Shown piece by piece: positions 33,620 through 41,229 of a stretch of 64,000 nt of DNA (its first letter is position 1; every line of letters begins with the position of its first letter). Where the stretch lies: contig JBARXY010000028.1 of the NCBI GenBank assembly GCA_049647585.1, forward strand, positions 1 through 64,000, written 5' to 3'. Below the pieces are notes generated by a model. The model did not search any database, was not told the origin of the DNA, and worked only from the letters and a program-made list of their open reading frames with translations. Source of the DNA: JAGQSZ01 sp049647585 (GTDB taxonomy: Bacteria > Actinomycetota > Acidimicrobiia > Acidimicrobiales > Microtrichaceae). Made by a program: the position numbers and the translations under genes.

Positions 33620-33665
33620 CGGTCAGCTTTAACCGGCTTCAGGCATTTTCGGAGTGTCGCACTGT

Positions 33666-33845
33666 CTAATAGGGACAGTGGCGACAATCGTTCCCGCAAC
33701 ATTCTTCGCGTGCCGCCAGGGTTGCTGCGGTCATCACAACGAAGCCGGTTTCAGGATCTTCGTAGCGCGCCGCGCCGCGGCTCACAGCTAGATCGTGTAC
33801 GGCCGTTATCTCCTCGGAGAGCTCCACGGATCGATCTGTAGCCAT
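33666..33845 (-). CDS. Small cysteine-rich protein, DUF5522-like
   Basis: A 59-aa protein whose C-terminal half reads ETGFVVMTAATLAAREECCGNDCRHCPY. The CCGxxCRHCPY ending is the signature I associate with DUF5522, a small family that probably binds a metal or Fe-S cluster through four clustered cysteines; function unknown. ATG 33845 follows AGGAG by six bases; TTG 33848 is a poorer alternative. The N-terminal part (VELSEEITAVHDLAVSRGAARYEDPE) has no motif. It lies between the NUDIX gene and the B12 riboswitch, on the same strand as both. Confidence 0.78.
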   Translation of the reverse strand: MATDRSVELSEEITAVHDLAVSRGAARYEDPETGFVVMTAATLAAREECCGNDCRHCPY

Positions 33846-33915
33846 CAACTCTCCTCGGCCGAGAACCAGACGTGTCCTGCCGGGTCAGACCCTTCGGCCA
33901 CCGACTCGCAGGGCC

Positions 33916-34776
33916 TCAGCTACCGAGCACTTCGGCTGTAACCGCGTCGTAGACGCCACCGGTGTGTTCGGGGTCGCCGGGCAGAAGGATCCTGTACCCG
34001 TCACCCGATTCTTCGAGGACGGGGAGTACCGGCTCGACGTGCTCCTGGGAGGCGGTGTGGCTGAGGACGTCCTCGGAGCGGCTGAAGCGGGAAAGTGCCA
34101 CCATCGTTCGCACCGTCGGGAAGATCATCGTCCGTCGACCGGCTTCGTGGTCGGCCAGAGCCTTCTCGGGGGTGACCCAGACCGCAGCTATCACTTCCCG
34201 GTCGTCGTGCAGGGCCACCTGACCCTGCGGAGCCGCTGCAACGAAGAAGCGCGTGTCGTACCTGCGGGGCGCTCCAAGCGGCGTCACCCAGCGGGAGAAA
34301 TAGTGGATCGATCCGAGATCAAGCCGCAGGTCCTCCTCCACACAGATCTCGGCGAGGCGTCGCTCGCCCGAGTCGACTGCCTTCCGGTGGATCTCGAAAC
34401 GCCGCGCCACCGTCTCGTCCGTGAACGAGATCGTGCGGCCTTCGGAGTCTGTCGCCAACAGCAGGCCAGCCTCCTCGAAGGACTCTCGAATTGCCGCCAC
34501 CCAGAATGACAGGCCTGCCTGTTCTGATCCGACCAGTCGTGAGGCCGAGTCGTTGGTTCGACCAATTGAAATCGCTTCGACGTCGGGCTCTGCATCCTCG
34601 GGGTCCACCCCTCCGCCGGGGAAAACATATGCACCGCCGACGAAATCCGAATTGAGGTTCCGTCGCAACATGCAGACCTCCAGACCGGAGTCGCCGTCGC
34701 GAACCAACATGACCGTCGCAGCGTCGCGTACCGGGACCGACCCGGGATCGGGATGTGCAAGGGACATTGAGGCCAC
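33916..34776 (-). CDS. NUDIX hydrolase (NUDT19-like, split NUDIX box)
   Basis: A 286-aa hydrolase of nucleoside-diphosphate-linked substrates. AYVFPGGGVDPEDAE gives the first Gly part of the NUDIX box, and AAIRESFEEAGLLLA the REx2EEAG metal-binding helix. Between them lie about 35 extra residues, as in NUDT19/RP2-like acyl-CoA diphosphatases, so a CoA-ester substrate is a reasonable but unproven guess. GTG 34776 follows TAGGGT on the same strand by six bases (complement of 34783-34788), suggesting a leaderless transcript. It precedes the small Cys-rich gene on the same strand by 70 bases. Confidence 0.86.
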   Translation of the reverse strand: MASMSLAHPDPGSVPVRDAATVMLVRDGDSGLEVCMLRRNLNSDFVGGAYVFPGGGVDPEDAEPDVEAISIGRTNDSASRLVGSEQAGLSFWVAAIRESFEEAGLLLATDSEGRTISFTDETVARRFEIHRKAVDSGERRLAEICVEEDLRLDLGSIHYFSRWVTPLGAPRRYDTRFFVAAAPQGQVALHDDREVIAAVWVTPEKALADHEAGRRTMIFPTVRTMVALSRFSRSEDVLSHTASQEHVEPVLPVLEESGDGYRILLPGDPEHTGGVYDAVTAEVLGS

Positions 34777-34857
34777 GTTGCCACCCTAGTCACTGCCTGA
34801 GCGCTGCTCCGGCGCCGCCGCCCGGGAGGGAGGGTGGGGTGGACGGAAGCGCCGGAG

Positions 34858-35454
34858 TCAGCGATTTGTGCTGGGACGACCGTCGGTGTCGATCACACCG
34901 CCGTGCGCATCCCGCGAAGTGTCTGTTGAGCCAGGGAGCAGTGGTTGGGGCGACGTAGCTTCGGAATCGACATCCCATCCCTCGGAATCGATCACGTCGC
35001 CGAATGTGGTTGTGCGGCTGTGAACCCGTCCGTACCCATCAACCCCGCTGGTCATGAATACTCCGCTGACCCGTGATCGACCCGCGGCCTGGGCGGCACG
35101 CTTGGTCATCCACGCAAGCATCAGTGGACGCAGGACCGAACGGACTGGTGGCAATAGCAGTAGTACTCCGAAAGCGGCGGTCACGAAACCGGGAATCACC
35201 AGGAGAAGCGCGCCGAGCATCGCGATGACGCCATCGAGCATCTTGGTGCCTGGGGATCGGCCCTGGGTGAGTTCTTCGGCCACCGCACGCCACGAGGCAA
35301 CTCCCTGGTGTTTAAGCATCCAGACACCCGTGAAGCTCAGCGCCATCAGCAACAGCACCGTCGCGAATCCACCGACCTGACCGGCGACTGCGAACGCGGC
35401 CCAGATCTCTACAACCGGAATTGCCAGGAAGATCACCAGGACGGTCAACGCCAT
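34858..35454 (-). CDS. fxsA: FxsA family membrane protein
   Basis: A 198-aa membrane protein with the FxsA pattern: FLAIPVVEIWAAFAVAGQVGGFATVLLLMALSFTGVWMLKHQG, split over two helices, then LDGVIAMLGALLLVIPGFVTAAFGVLLLLPPVRSVLR. In E. coli the family is known for suppressing F-factor exclusion of phage T7; its role in actinobacteria is unknown. A polar tail of about 80 residues with Asp/Ser/Thr follows the membrane part. ATG 35454 lies six bases after TACCGT (complement of 35461-35466), so the message is probably leaderless. Confidence 0.88.
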   Translation of the reverse strand: MALTVLVIFLAIPVVEIWAAFAVAGQVGGFATVLLLMALSFTGVWMLKHQGVASWRAVAEELTQGRSPGTKMLDGVIAMLGALLLVIPGFVTAAFGVLLLLPPVRSVLRPLMLAWMTKRAAQAAGRSRVSGVFMTSGVDGYGRVHSRTTTFGDVIDSEGWDVDSEATSPQPLLPGSTDTSRDAHGGVIDTDGRPSTNR

Positions 35455-35518
35455 GTACCGACGGTACGTCCTCGGCGCCGCCCGGTCACGGCATGTTCGG
35501 GCGGACTTGAGTTGGCTC

Positions 35519-35779
35519 TCAGACCTTGGCTTCGGACAACGCCCGGCGTTCAGACTCGTTGAGACCGCCCCAGATGCCGTGTGGCTCCTTGATGGTCAGG
35601 GAATATTCGAGGCATTCGTGGTCCACCGGACAGGTTCGACAGATCAGCTTGGCCCGAGCCTCGCGCTCGATCCGATCGGCCTTGCGTTCGAACTGCGGCG
35701 GCGGAAAGAACACTGCTGCCTGAGGTCCGCGGCAGGCTGCTTTGGCCTGCCATGCATCTGGAGATTGTTGTGCGCTCAC
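35519..35779 (-). CDS. WhiB-family Fe-S transcriptional regulator
   Basis: An 86-aa protein with the four invariant WhiB cysteines C16, C47, C50 and C56, which bind a redox-sensitive 4Fe-4S cluster, followed by the beta-turn GIWGG (68-72) and a short basic/acidic tail. WhiB proteins act with the principal sigma factor on selected promoters and are restricted to Actinobacteria and their phages. It lies near the ArsA-like ATPase pair, echoing the whiB4 neighbourhood of mycobacteria. Which WhiB subclass it belongs to cannot be settled by eye. Confidence 0.93.
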   Translation of the reverse strand: MSAQQSPDAWQAKAACRGPQAAVFFPPPQFERKADRIEREARAKLICRTCPVDHECLEYSLTIKEPHGIWGGLNESERRALSEAKV

Positions 35780-35924
35780 GTTCGAACCCCCCGGTTTCGA
35801 TGTGGCCGCACGCTATTCAGCAATGTCGCCCTCTACAAGGACAAATTTGTTAGCAATGCGCTAGCTCTTGACAGCAGTTCCCTCGGACGACCGATCTTCG
35901 GCGTTCCATGACCGGACGTCAGAG

Positions 35925-37223
35925 TTACGAGTGGCTCTCTTGCTCGGCACGCACCTCGAGAACCAATCCGTCTACCCCGACGACTCTCACGGCGTCGCCG
36001 ACTGTGCCACGGAAGTCATCGACGCCACGAGCGCGCCATTCAGCTCCCCGAACCAGGACCGTACCCAAGGGAGCCAGCACGGAACTGATCTCCCCAACCT
36101 CGTCCTCCAGCCATTCGCGACCAATGAACGGGGTGCCGAAGCGGGCCCGGGTCATGGATGGCATACCGGTCAGGACCACCGTCGCGATTCCGCCAATCCC
36201 CACGATCAACGCGAGCCAGGTAGGTCGGAACTCCGAGAACAGAAACAGCGACGAGACGGTGAATCCCACGAGGCCTATCCAGGTCCATGCTCGAGCCAGG
36301 CCGGTCTGCATGTCGATTGCGAACGCCACGAAGGACAGTATGAACAGCGCAAGGGCCCACGGCACGACCCGCAGTTCTGCAACCCCATAGCCGCCGAGCA
36401 GCACGAACCCGGCGCCGACGACACCGGCGACCCCAACACCGGCGGTGAAGAACTCGAACAGCAACAGCGCCGCGCCGATCACTATCAACAGGTACGCAAC
36501 AGCGGGGCTGGCCGCGGTGTGCATGATCTGGGTCGGAAGGGGCAGCTTGGAGATGCGGACGGTCTGGACCGCCTGCTTCTGCTTCTTGCCGTCGACCGTC
36601 ACGACCTTGGTATCGACGGAATCAAGGTTGCCGACGTGGTCGACCAACGTCGGATCGAATCGACCGACCAGGCCCTGCTCGACCGCATCCTCGCCTTTGA
36701 AGACCCGGGTAAGCCCCCGGGCGGCCCGACCCTCGAAGAGTTCGCCGAACTGCTGGCTGTCGAGGCGTTGCATTCCTACTTCGCCGATCACCGCTCCGGG
36801 CGCGATCGCCGAAGAGTCAGCAATCTGAACGAGTTCAGCTGCGCCTCCAAGTGCCTCGGATCCCGAGGCGCCGACCCATGCCGAGACCGGTACGGTCGAG
36901 TTGGCGATCACCGCGGCTATCTCGTTCAGCCTTGAGTCCGAAACGACCGATCCAGCGCTGTTTATCTGCAGTACAACGGCCACAACGTCGCCTGCTCGCT
37001 CAGCTCTGCGTACGCTCTCGATGATGGAGTGCGCCTCGATCTCGTCGATCAGACCGTCAACCCCGACCACGTCGACACATCCGACTTCGGGGCAGCGGCT
37101 CTGCGCACCGGCCGGTGCGGCAAACGCGCTGCCCAGCAGCATCGTCGCGCCGATGGCCAGGCAGAGAAGTGCCAACAGCTTCGATCGTCGTGGTTTCTGC
37201 AAGCGAGTAGCTAGTGTGCCCAT
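35925..37223 (-). CDS. NfeD-like membrane protein with degenerate ClpP-class protease domain
   Basis: A 432-aa protein: signal peptide (to about 41), a ClpP/SppA-like domain (about 45-230), four to five helices (about 245-355) and a C-terminal OB-fold NfeD domain (LGTVLVRGAEWRARG). The family acts in membrane quality control with SPFH proteins. The usual nucleophile block, consensus PSGAxAASAG, reads here ASGSEALGG, so the catalytic Ser position is Gly126. The domain is probably inactive as a protease. The APGAVIG motif that normally follows is kept. GGAG eight bases ahead supports ATG 37223. It is divergent from the ArsA-like operon by about 20 bases. Confidence 0.86.
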   Translation of the reverse strand: MGTLATRLQKPRRSKLLALLCLAIGATMLLGSAFAAPAGAQSRCPEVGCVDVVGVDGLIDEIEAHSIIESVRRAERAGDVVAVVLQINSAGSVVSDSRLNEIAAVIANSTVPVSAWVGASGSEALGGAAELVQIADSSAIAPGAVIGEVGMQRLDSQQFGELFEGRAARGLTRVFKGEDAVEQGLVGRFDPTLVDHVGNLDSVDTKVVTVDGKKQKQAVQTVRISKLPLPTQIMHTAASPAVAYLLIVIGAALLLFEFFTAGVGVAGVVGAGFVLLGGYGVAELRVVPWALALFILSFVAFAIDMQTGLARAWTWIGLVGFTVSSLFLFSEFRPTWLALIVGIGGIATVVLTGMPSMTRARFGTPFIGREWLEDEVGEISSVLAPLGTVLVRGAEWRARGVDDFRGTVGDAVRVVGVDGLVLEVRAEQESHS

Positions 37224-37246
37224 GGCAAGGTCTCCGAAGGGACAGA

Positions 37247-38224
37247 GTGGATCCTGAGCAGTTCTTCACTGCATCCGGAGTGATCATCGTCGCCGGGAAA
37301 GGCGGTGTCGGCAAGACGGCCGTCACCGGAGCACTCGCGCACGCGGCTTCGTCGGTCGGTGTGAGGACCCTGATCATTGAGATCGAGGGCAAAAGCGGAC
37401 TAGCCGCGGCGTTCGGGTCCAACCGACTCACCTACGACGAGATCGAGTTGGTCGACGCCGGCGACGGTCACGCCGGGGTCACCGCACGAACCCTGACACC
37501 GGATGACGCCCTGGTTGAATACCTCCACGACCACGGCATGAAACGGATCTCGAACCGCCTCGTTTCGAGCGGAGCACTCGACATGGTTTCGACCGCGGTT
37601 CCAGGGATTCGCGACATTCTGGTTTTGGGCAAGATCAAGCAACTCGAGCGGGCCTCGGGATTCGACCTGATAATCGTGGACGCCCCTGCCGCCGGGCATG
37701 CGATTTCGTTCCTGCGTTCAGCCAGAGGCTTGGCCGATGCCGTGAAGGTTGGGCCCATCAACAGCCAGGCGAAGGACGTTCTGGAGTTGCTGAACGATCC
37801 GGCACGTTGCCGAGTCATCTTGGTGACCCTCCCTGAGGAAACACCGGTCAACGAGCTGATTGAGACCGCTTACAGCGTCGAGGACGAAGTAGGCCTGGCG
37901 CTCGGGCCAGTCGTTGTCAACGGCGTGCTGCCACGCATGCCGGGACTCGACATCAGCCCAGAGGAGGCTGCAGAAGAGCTGGGGGTGGAACTCACCCGGG
38001 ACCAAACAAGGATTCTGGGCGACGCTGCCGCATTCCGCATTTCCAGGGCAGAGCTCCAGGACCGCCAGCTCAGCCGGCTCGGCCGCGACCTACCACTGCC
38101 CCAACTACGCCTCCCGCAGCTGTTCACCTCGGAACTGGGCCGTGGCGAGATCCAGACTCTGGCCCAAACGCTCCTCGCCCAGATCAGGGAATTACCGGAC
38201 CAGTCGGGCGGCCGGTCGGCATGA
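37247..38224 (+). CDS. ArsA/GET3-like ATPase, first of a pair (BagA-like)
   Basis: A 325-aa P-loop ATPase with the deviant Walker A KGGVGKT (18-24), keeping the signature Lys that contacts ATP across a dimer interface, and IIVDAPAAGHAI as the switch region. Two adjacent genes of this type occur in mycobacteria (Rv3679/Rv3680, BagA/BagB), which form a hetero-complex linked to cell-envelope stress and drug tolerance. GTG 37247 follows GAAGGGA by four bases. The frame is open back to ATG 37214, but that would overlap the divergent NfeD gene. Its stop overlaps the next start as ATGA (38221-38224). Confidence 0.88.
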   Translation: MDPEQFFTASGVIIVAGKGGVGKTAVTGALAHAASSVGVRTLIIEIEGKSGLAAAFGSNRLTYDEIELVDAGDGHAGVTARTLTPDDALVEYLHDHGMKRISNRLVSSGALDMVSTAVPGIRDILVLGKIKQLERASGFDLIIVDAPAAGHAISFLRSARGLADAVKVGPINSQAKDVLELLNDPARCRVILVTLPEETPVNELIETAYSVEDEVGLALGPVVVNGVLPRMPGLDISPEEAAEELGVELTRDQTRILGDAAAFRISRAELQDRQLSRLGRDLPLPQLRLPQLFTSELGRGEIQTLAQTLLAQIRELPDQSGGRSA

Positions 38225-39342
38225 CTCTGCAACAGGTAATGGCTATGAGCCACGTAGTCGTCTGCTGCGGCTCTGGCGGTGTGGGAAAGACCACCAGCGC
38301 CGCGGTCCTGGCAATGCACGCCGCGCAGGAGGGTCGACGGGCTGTCGTGGTGACGATCGACCCCGCCAGACGTCTGGCCGACGCTCTGGGTCTGGAAGGC
38401 CTCTCGAACGAACCGGCTCTGGTCGACGGTCCGTGGCCGGGCGAGATGTGGGCGATGATGCTCGACACGAAGAGCACCTTCGACGGTCTCGTCCGCCGTT
38501 ACTCGAAGGACCAGACACAGGCCGAGGAGATCCTGGCCAACGGTTTCTACCGAAATATCTCGTCGTCGCTCTCCGGAACCCAGGAGTACATGGCCTCGGA
38601 GAAGCTCTACGAACTCGCCGTCGAGGGTAACTACGACCTCGTCGTGGTCGACACTCCCCCGACCCGCAACGCACTCGACTTTCTCGAAGCACCCCAACGT
38701 CTGGCGCGATTCCTCGACCACCGTCTGTATCGGGTTCTGATGATGCCGACCCGCGGGCTTGTCAAGGCAGTCAACCTGGCCGCGCAGACCGTCATGCGGT
38801 CGGTCGCCAAGGTGGTCGGGGCCGATGTGATTGCTGATGCGATTTCTTTCTTCAGCGCTTTCGACGGGATGGAGCAGGGCTTCAAGGATCGGGCCCGCAA
38901 GGTCCATGCGCTGCTACGCAAGGACGACACCGCATTCGTGCTCATCGCCTCGCCGAATGTCGACACCGTTGCCGAGGCCGGCTATTTCGCGAGTGAGCTG
39001 AGACGGCTCGAGATTGAGGTCCGGGCTCTCATCGTCAATCGGATGAGCCCCGTTTTCGGCGAGGACCGGGGCGGTTCAGCGGGAGTCCCACCCACTGATC
39101 CCGTCGCCGATATCGAGGCTCCCGAAGGATCGGCTCTGGCCGATCTCATCGAATGTCTGGCCCAGGCACGAGCCAGTGCAGCAGAGGAACATGTCAACCT
39201 CCGGGGCATTGCCGCCGACGTGGCACCAGCACCTGTTGTCGGCGTTGCGATCCAGCCCTTCGAGGTGAGCGATATCAAGTCGTTGACCAAGCTCGCCTCG
39301 GTCCTGTTCGACCCGGACTCCGCCCTGTCCGGCCTCGGCTGA
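38221..39342 (+). CDS. ArsA/GET3-like ATPase, second of a pair (BagB-like)
   Basis: A 373-aa ATPase with Walker A SGGVGKT (18-24): the signature Lys of the first protein is Ser here, so the two subunits are not equivalent. Further motifs are VVTIDPARRLADALGL, LVVVDTPPTRNALDFLEAP and a C-terminal helical part (FKDRARKVHALLRKDDTAFVLIASP) typical of the anion-transporting ATPase family. It is translationally coupled to the first gene. The two proteins likely form one complex; client or cargo unknown. Confidence 0.9.
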   Translation: MTLQQVMAMSHVVVCCGSGGVGKTTSAAVLAMHAAQEGRRAVVVTIDPARRLADALGLEGLSNEPALVDGPWPGEMWAMMLDTKSTFDGLVRRYSKDQTQAEEILANGFYRNISSSLSGTQEYMASEKLYELAVEGNYDLVVVDTPPTRNALDFLEAPQRLARFLDHRLYRVLMMPTRGLVKAVNLAAQTVMRSVAKVVGADVIADAISFFSAFDGMEQGFKDRARKVHALLRKDDTAFVLIASPNVDTVAEAGYFASELRRLEIEVRALIVNRMSPVFGEDRGGSAGVPPTDPVADIEAPEGSALADLIECLAQARASAAEEHVNLRGIAADVAPAPVVGVAIQPFEVSDIKSLTKLASVLFDPDSALSGLG

Positions 39343-39375
39343 GAATTAGGGATCCTCGCAGTGCCGTAGCTCGAA

Positions 39376-39957
39376 ATGGGTCCCACTGTGGAAGTCGGCC
39401 GACGACCAACTATCGTCGCAAACGTGGATGCCGAAATACGCACGATTCTTCTAGCCACCGACGCCGATTCGGTGTTCAAAGAGGTCGATGCGGCGCTGAG
39501 CGATTCGAGAACGAAATTGCTCCGGGTCGCCTCCGGACCCGACGTTCTGCCCGCCATCCGCGAGATTGAGCCGAACTTGGTGATTCTCGATCTCCAGATC
39601 GGCAATATGGGTGGGGTCGCAACGTCGCTGGCGATCCGCAACGAAGAGAGCGTCGGACGGCTCGATCCCCAGAACGTGCTGCTGCTGCTCGATCGCATCG
39701 CTGACGTGTTCATCGCCCGTAGGTCCGATGCCGATGGCTGGATCGTCAAGCCACTCAATCCGCTCCGGCTCCAGCGGGCGGCGACCCTCGTGATGAACGG
39801 CGAGTACTACACGGAACACCTGACTGTCGTAGGCACCGAACAAGAGCCCGAGGAATCTGCGGAACTGGATGCCGGTGAAGAATCTCCGGGTGAAGAATCC
39901 CCGGGCGAGGAAGCTGACGCCGATGGCGGCCAGGCGACCACTGAAGCAGCTGGCTGA
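39376..39957 (+). CDS. Response-regulator receiver-like protein with acidic tail
   Basis: A 193-aa protein containing one receiver domain: TILLATDADSVF at the start, LVILDLQIGNMGG with the probable phosphoacceptor Asp, and DGWIVKPLNPLRL with the conserved Lys-Pro. No output domain follows; instead there is a 45-residue Glu/Asp/Gly tail with the duplicated unit GEESP. The first 16 residues before the beta1 strand are doubtful, and GTG 39424 is an alternative start. It follows the ArsA-like pair by 33 bases and may be cotranscribed. No partner kinase is nearby. Confidence 0.75.
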   Translation: MGPTVEVGRRPTIVANVDAEIRTILLATDADSVFKEVDAALSDSRTKLLRVASGPDVLPAIREIEPNLVILDLQIGNMGGVATSLAIRNEESVGRLDPQNVLLLLDRIADVFIARRSDADGWIVKPLNPLRLQRAATLVMNGEYYTEHLTVVGTEQEPEESAELDAGEESPGEESPGEEADADGGQATTEAAG

Positions 39958-39999
39958 AAGCCGAGCGGTCCGGCTCCGATAACGAGTTCTTCCAACGCA

Positions 40000-40029
40000 T
40001 TACCGCGCCGGGGCAGGTATCGGTACGAT
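40000..40029 (+). promoter_or_regulatory. Probable promoter of tRNA-Pro
   Basis: TTACCG (40000-40005), 18 bases, then TACGAT (40024-40029) resemble sigma70-type -35 and -10 boxes. The tRNA begins at 40042, so transcription would start a few bases before the mature 5' end. Confidence 0.55.
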
Positions 40030-40041
40030 GGACCGGCAGTA

Positions 40042-40118
40042 CGGGTGGTAGCGCAGCTTGGTAGCGCGCCTCGTTCGGGACGAGGAGGTCGGGAGTTCAA
40101 ATCTCCCTCACCCGACCA
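40042..40118 (+). tRNA. tRNA-Pro (anticodon CGG)
   Basis: A 77-base cloverleaf: acceptor CGGGTGG pairs with TCACCCG (one G-T), D-arm AGCGCAGCTTGGTAGCGC, anticodon stem CCTCG/CGAGG around loop TTCGGGA giving anticodon CGG, a T-arm with GTTCAAATC, discriminator A and an encoded CCA. It decodes CCG, a frequent proline codon in this GC-rich window. Confidence 0.96.
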
Positions 40119-40153
40119 GATGCTCTCCAGAGCTCAATGACGTGGCTCCGAGG

Positions 40154-40179
40154 CCCGGGATTCCCGAGGGGAACCCGGG
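40154..40179 (+). terminator. Terminator-like hairpin after tRNA-Pro
   Basis: CCCGGG-A-TTCCC pairs with GGGAA-CCCGGG with one bulged base and a minimal loop, followed by a pyrimidine-rich stretch ending in TTTTCCC. It lies 36 bases after the tRNA and probably ends its transcript. Confidence 0.7.
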
Positions 40180-40342
40180 TCTCTCAGCTTTTCCCGGGCC
40201 TTCTAGGACGCATGGGCCGACTCGTTCCGATGAGCCAGGGCTCGCTCACGTCACACGCATGTGTCGACTGCCACCGGCGATAGTTGAGAGATTCTGTTGA
40301 GAAAGGTCAAGCAGGTACCGCTAGCTGTCCGATACGTGTTGC

Positions 40343-40852
40343 ATGGCCCTGAACCATTCTCACGAGCAACAGATTGAAACGGCGAACCGCCCATCCCGCC
40401 GCCACCGCACCCGCCGCTTCGGATTTCTCGCACTCGGCCTGGCGTTGGCGCTCTCCGCTGGTGTTCTCACGAGCTGCGAATCGATTGAGTCCGAGCGACT
40501 CCAGGTGATCAGCGAAGTGAACGCCAGTCGCGCCGCTGCAGGAGTCCCCGCAGTCAAGGAGAATGTCGCTCTGGACATCAAGGCCGACAAGTGGGCACAG
40601 AAGATGCGCAACGCCTGCAAGATCTGGCACTCGAACCTTGCTGACGGTGCGCCCGACAACTGGCGCAAGCTGGGAGAGAACGTGGGACGTGGTGGTTCGA
40701 TCGCCCAGGTCCACGTCGCCTACATGAATTCACCCGGACACAAGGCCAACGTTCTAGACCCCGCGTTCAACCAGATGGGTGCTGCTGCAGTCTGGGGCGA
40801 CTGCAACGGCTATCGGACGGTGTTCACGGTGCACGTCTTCATGAAGGGCTGA
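40343..40852 (+). CDS. Secreted CAP/SCP-domain lipoprotein
   Basis: A 169-aa protein. A basic n-region (RPSRRHRTRRFG) and hydrophobic core end in the lipobox VLTSC (Cys about 50). The mature part is a small CAP domain: RLQVISEVNASRAAAGVPAV, IWHSNLADG with the motif His, LGENVGRGGS, and MNSPGHKANVLDPAFNQMG. CAP domains are widespread secreted proteins, some proteolytic or lipid-binding; the function here is unknown. It stands alone between the tRNA and the MazG-like gene. Confidence 0.87.
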   Translation: MALNHSHEQQIETANRPSRRHRTRRFGFLALGLALALSAGVLTSCESIESERLQVISEVNASRAAAGVPAVKENVALDIKADKWAQKMRNACKIWHSNLADGAPDNWRKLGENVGRGGSIAQVHVAYMNSPGHKANVLDPAFNQMGAAAVWGDCNGYRTVFTVHVFMKG

Positions 40853-40895
40853 GGGCTCCTCCTGTAGCACTAGACCCGGCCTCTAGGGTCAGGCG

Positions 40896-41150
40896 ATGCA
40901 GATTGGCGAGTTCCAGAAATTGATGGAAGACCTGTACGGCGAAGCGGACGCCGAACGCGGGGTTCCCGCGACGGTTGCATGGTTGTGCGAAGAGGTTGGC
41001 GAGCTTGCCCAGGCGGTCCGCAAGGGGACCACCGAGCAGCAGCTACACGAGTTCGGCGACGTGATCGCCTGGGTCGCGTCGCTGGCCAACCAGATGGGGA
41101 TCTCGCTCGAAGATGCCGCCAACCGATACGTCGTGGATCCGCCGCTTTAG
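40896..41150 (+). CDS. MazG-like nucleotide pyrophosphohydrolase
   Basis: A compact 84-aa all-alpha NTP pyrophosphohydrolase with EEVGEL (the ExxE metal-binding pair) followed by EFGDVIAWVASLAN, where the second acidic motif lies. Length matches single-domain MazG-like proteins, which hydrolyse non-canonical or excess dNTPs. ATG 40896 lies six bases after TAGGGT (40884-40889), an apparent leaderless promoter. Confidence 0.88.
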   Translation: MQIGEFQKLMEDLYGEADAERGVPATVAWLCEEVGELAQAVRKGTTEQQLHEFGDVIAWVASLANQMGISLEDAANRYVVDPPL

Positions 41151-41229
41151 AGCTGACGGATCGAGTCGGACCAGCCTCACGTAGCCACCGGTTCAGACCT
41201 AGCGCGTCGAGCTTGTGGACCCGGCCGGC

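Larger units (their letters stand above)
33307..33665. other. 359-bp leader of the leftward B12 operon
   Basis: On the minus strand this holds, in order of transcription, the hairpin after the small Cys-rich gene (33585-33619), the cobalamin riboswitch (about 33408-33545) and an RBS-sequestering hairpin (33312-33338). The promoter should lie near 33545-33660. No coding sequence is supported. Confidence 0.8.

Noticed and set aside
35868..36935. Rightward 355-codon open frame opposite the NfeD gene
   Set aside because: Its residues (His/Gln/Arg-rich, low hydrophobicity) are the antisense shadow of a GC-rich gene. The minus strand has signal peptide, helices and family motifs.
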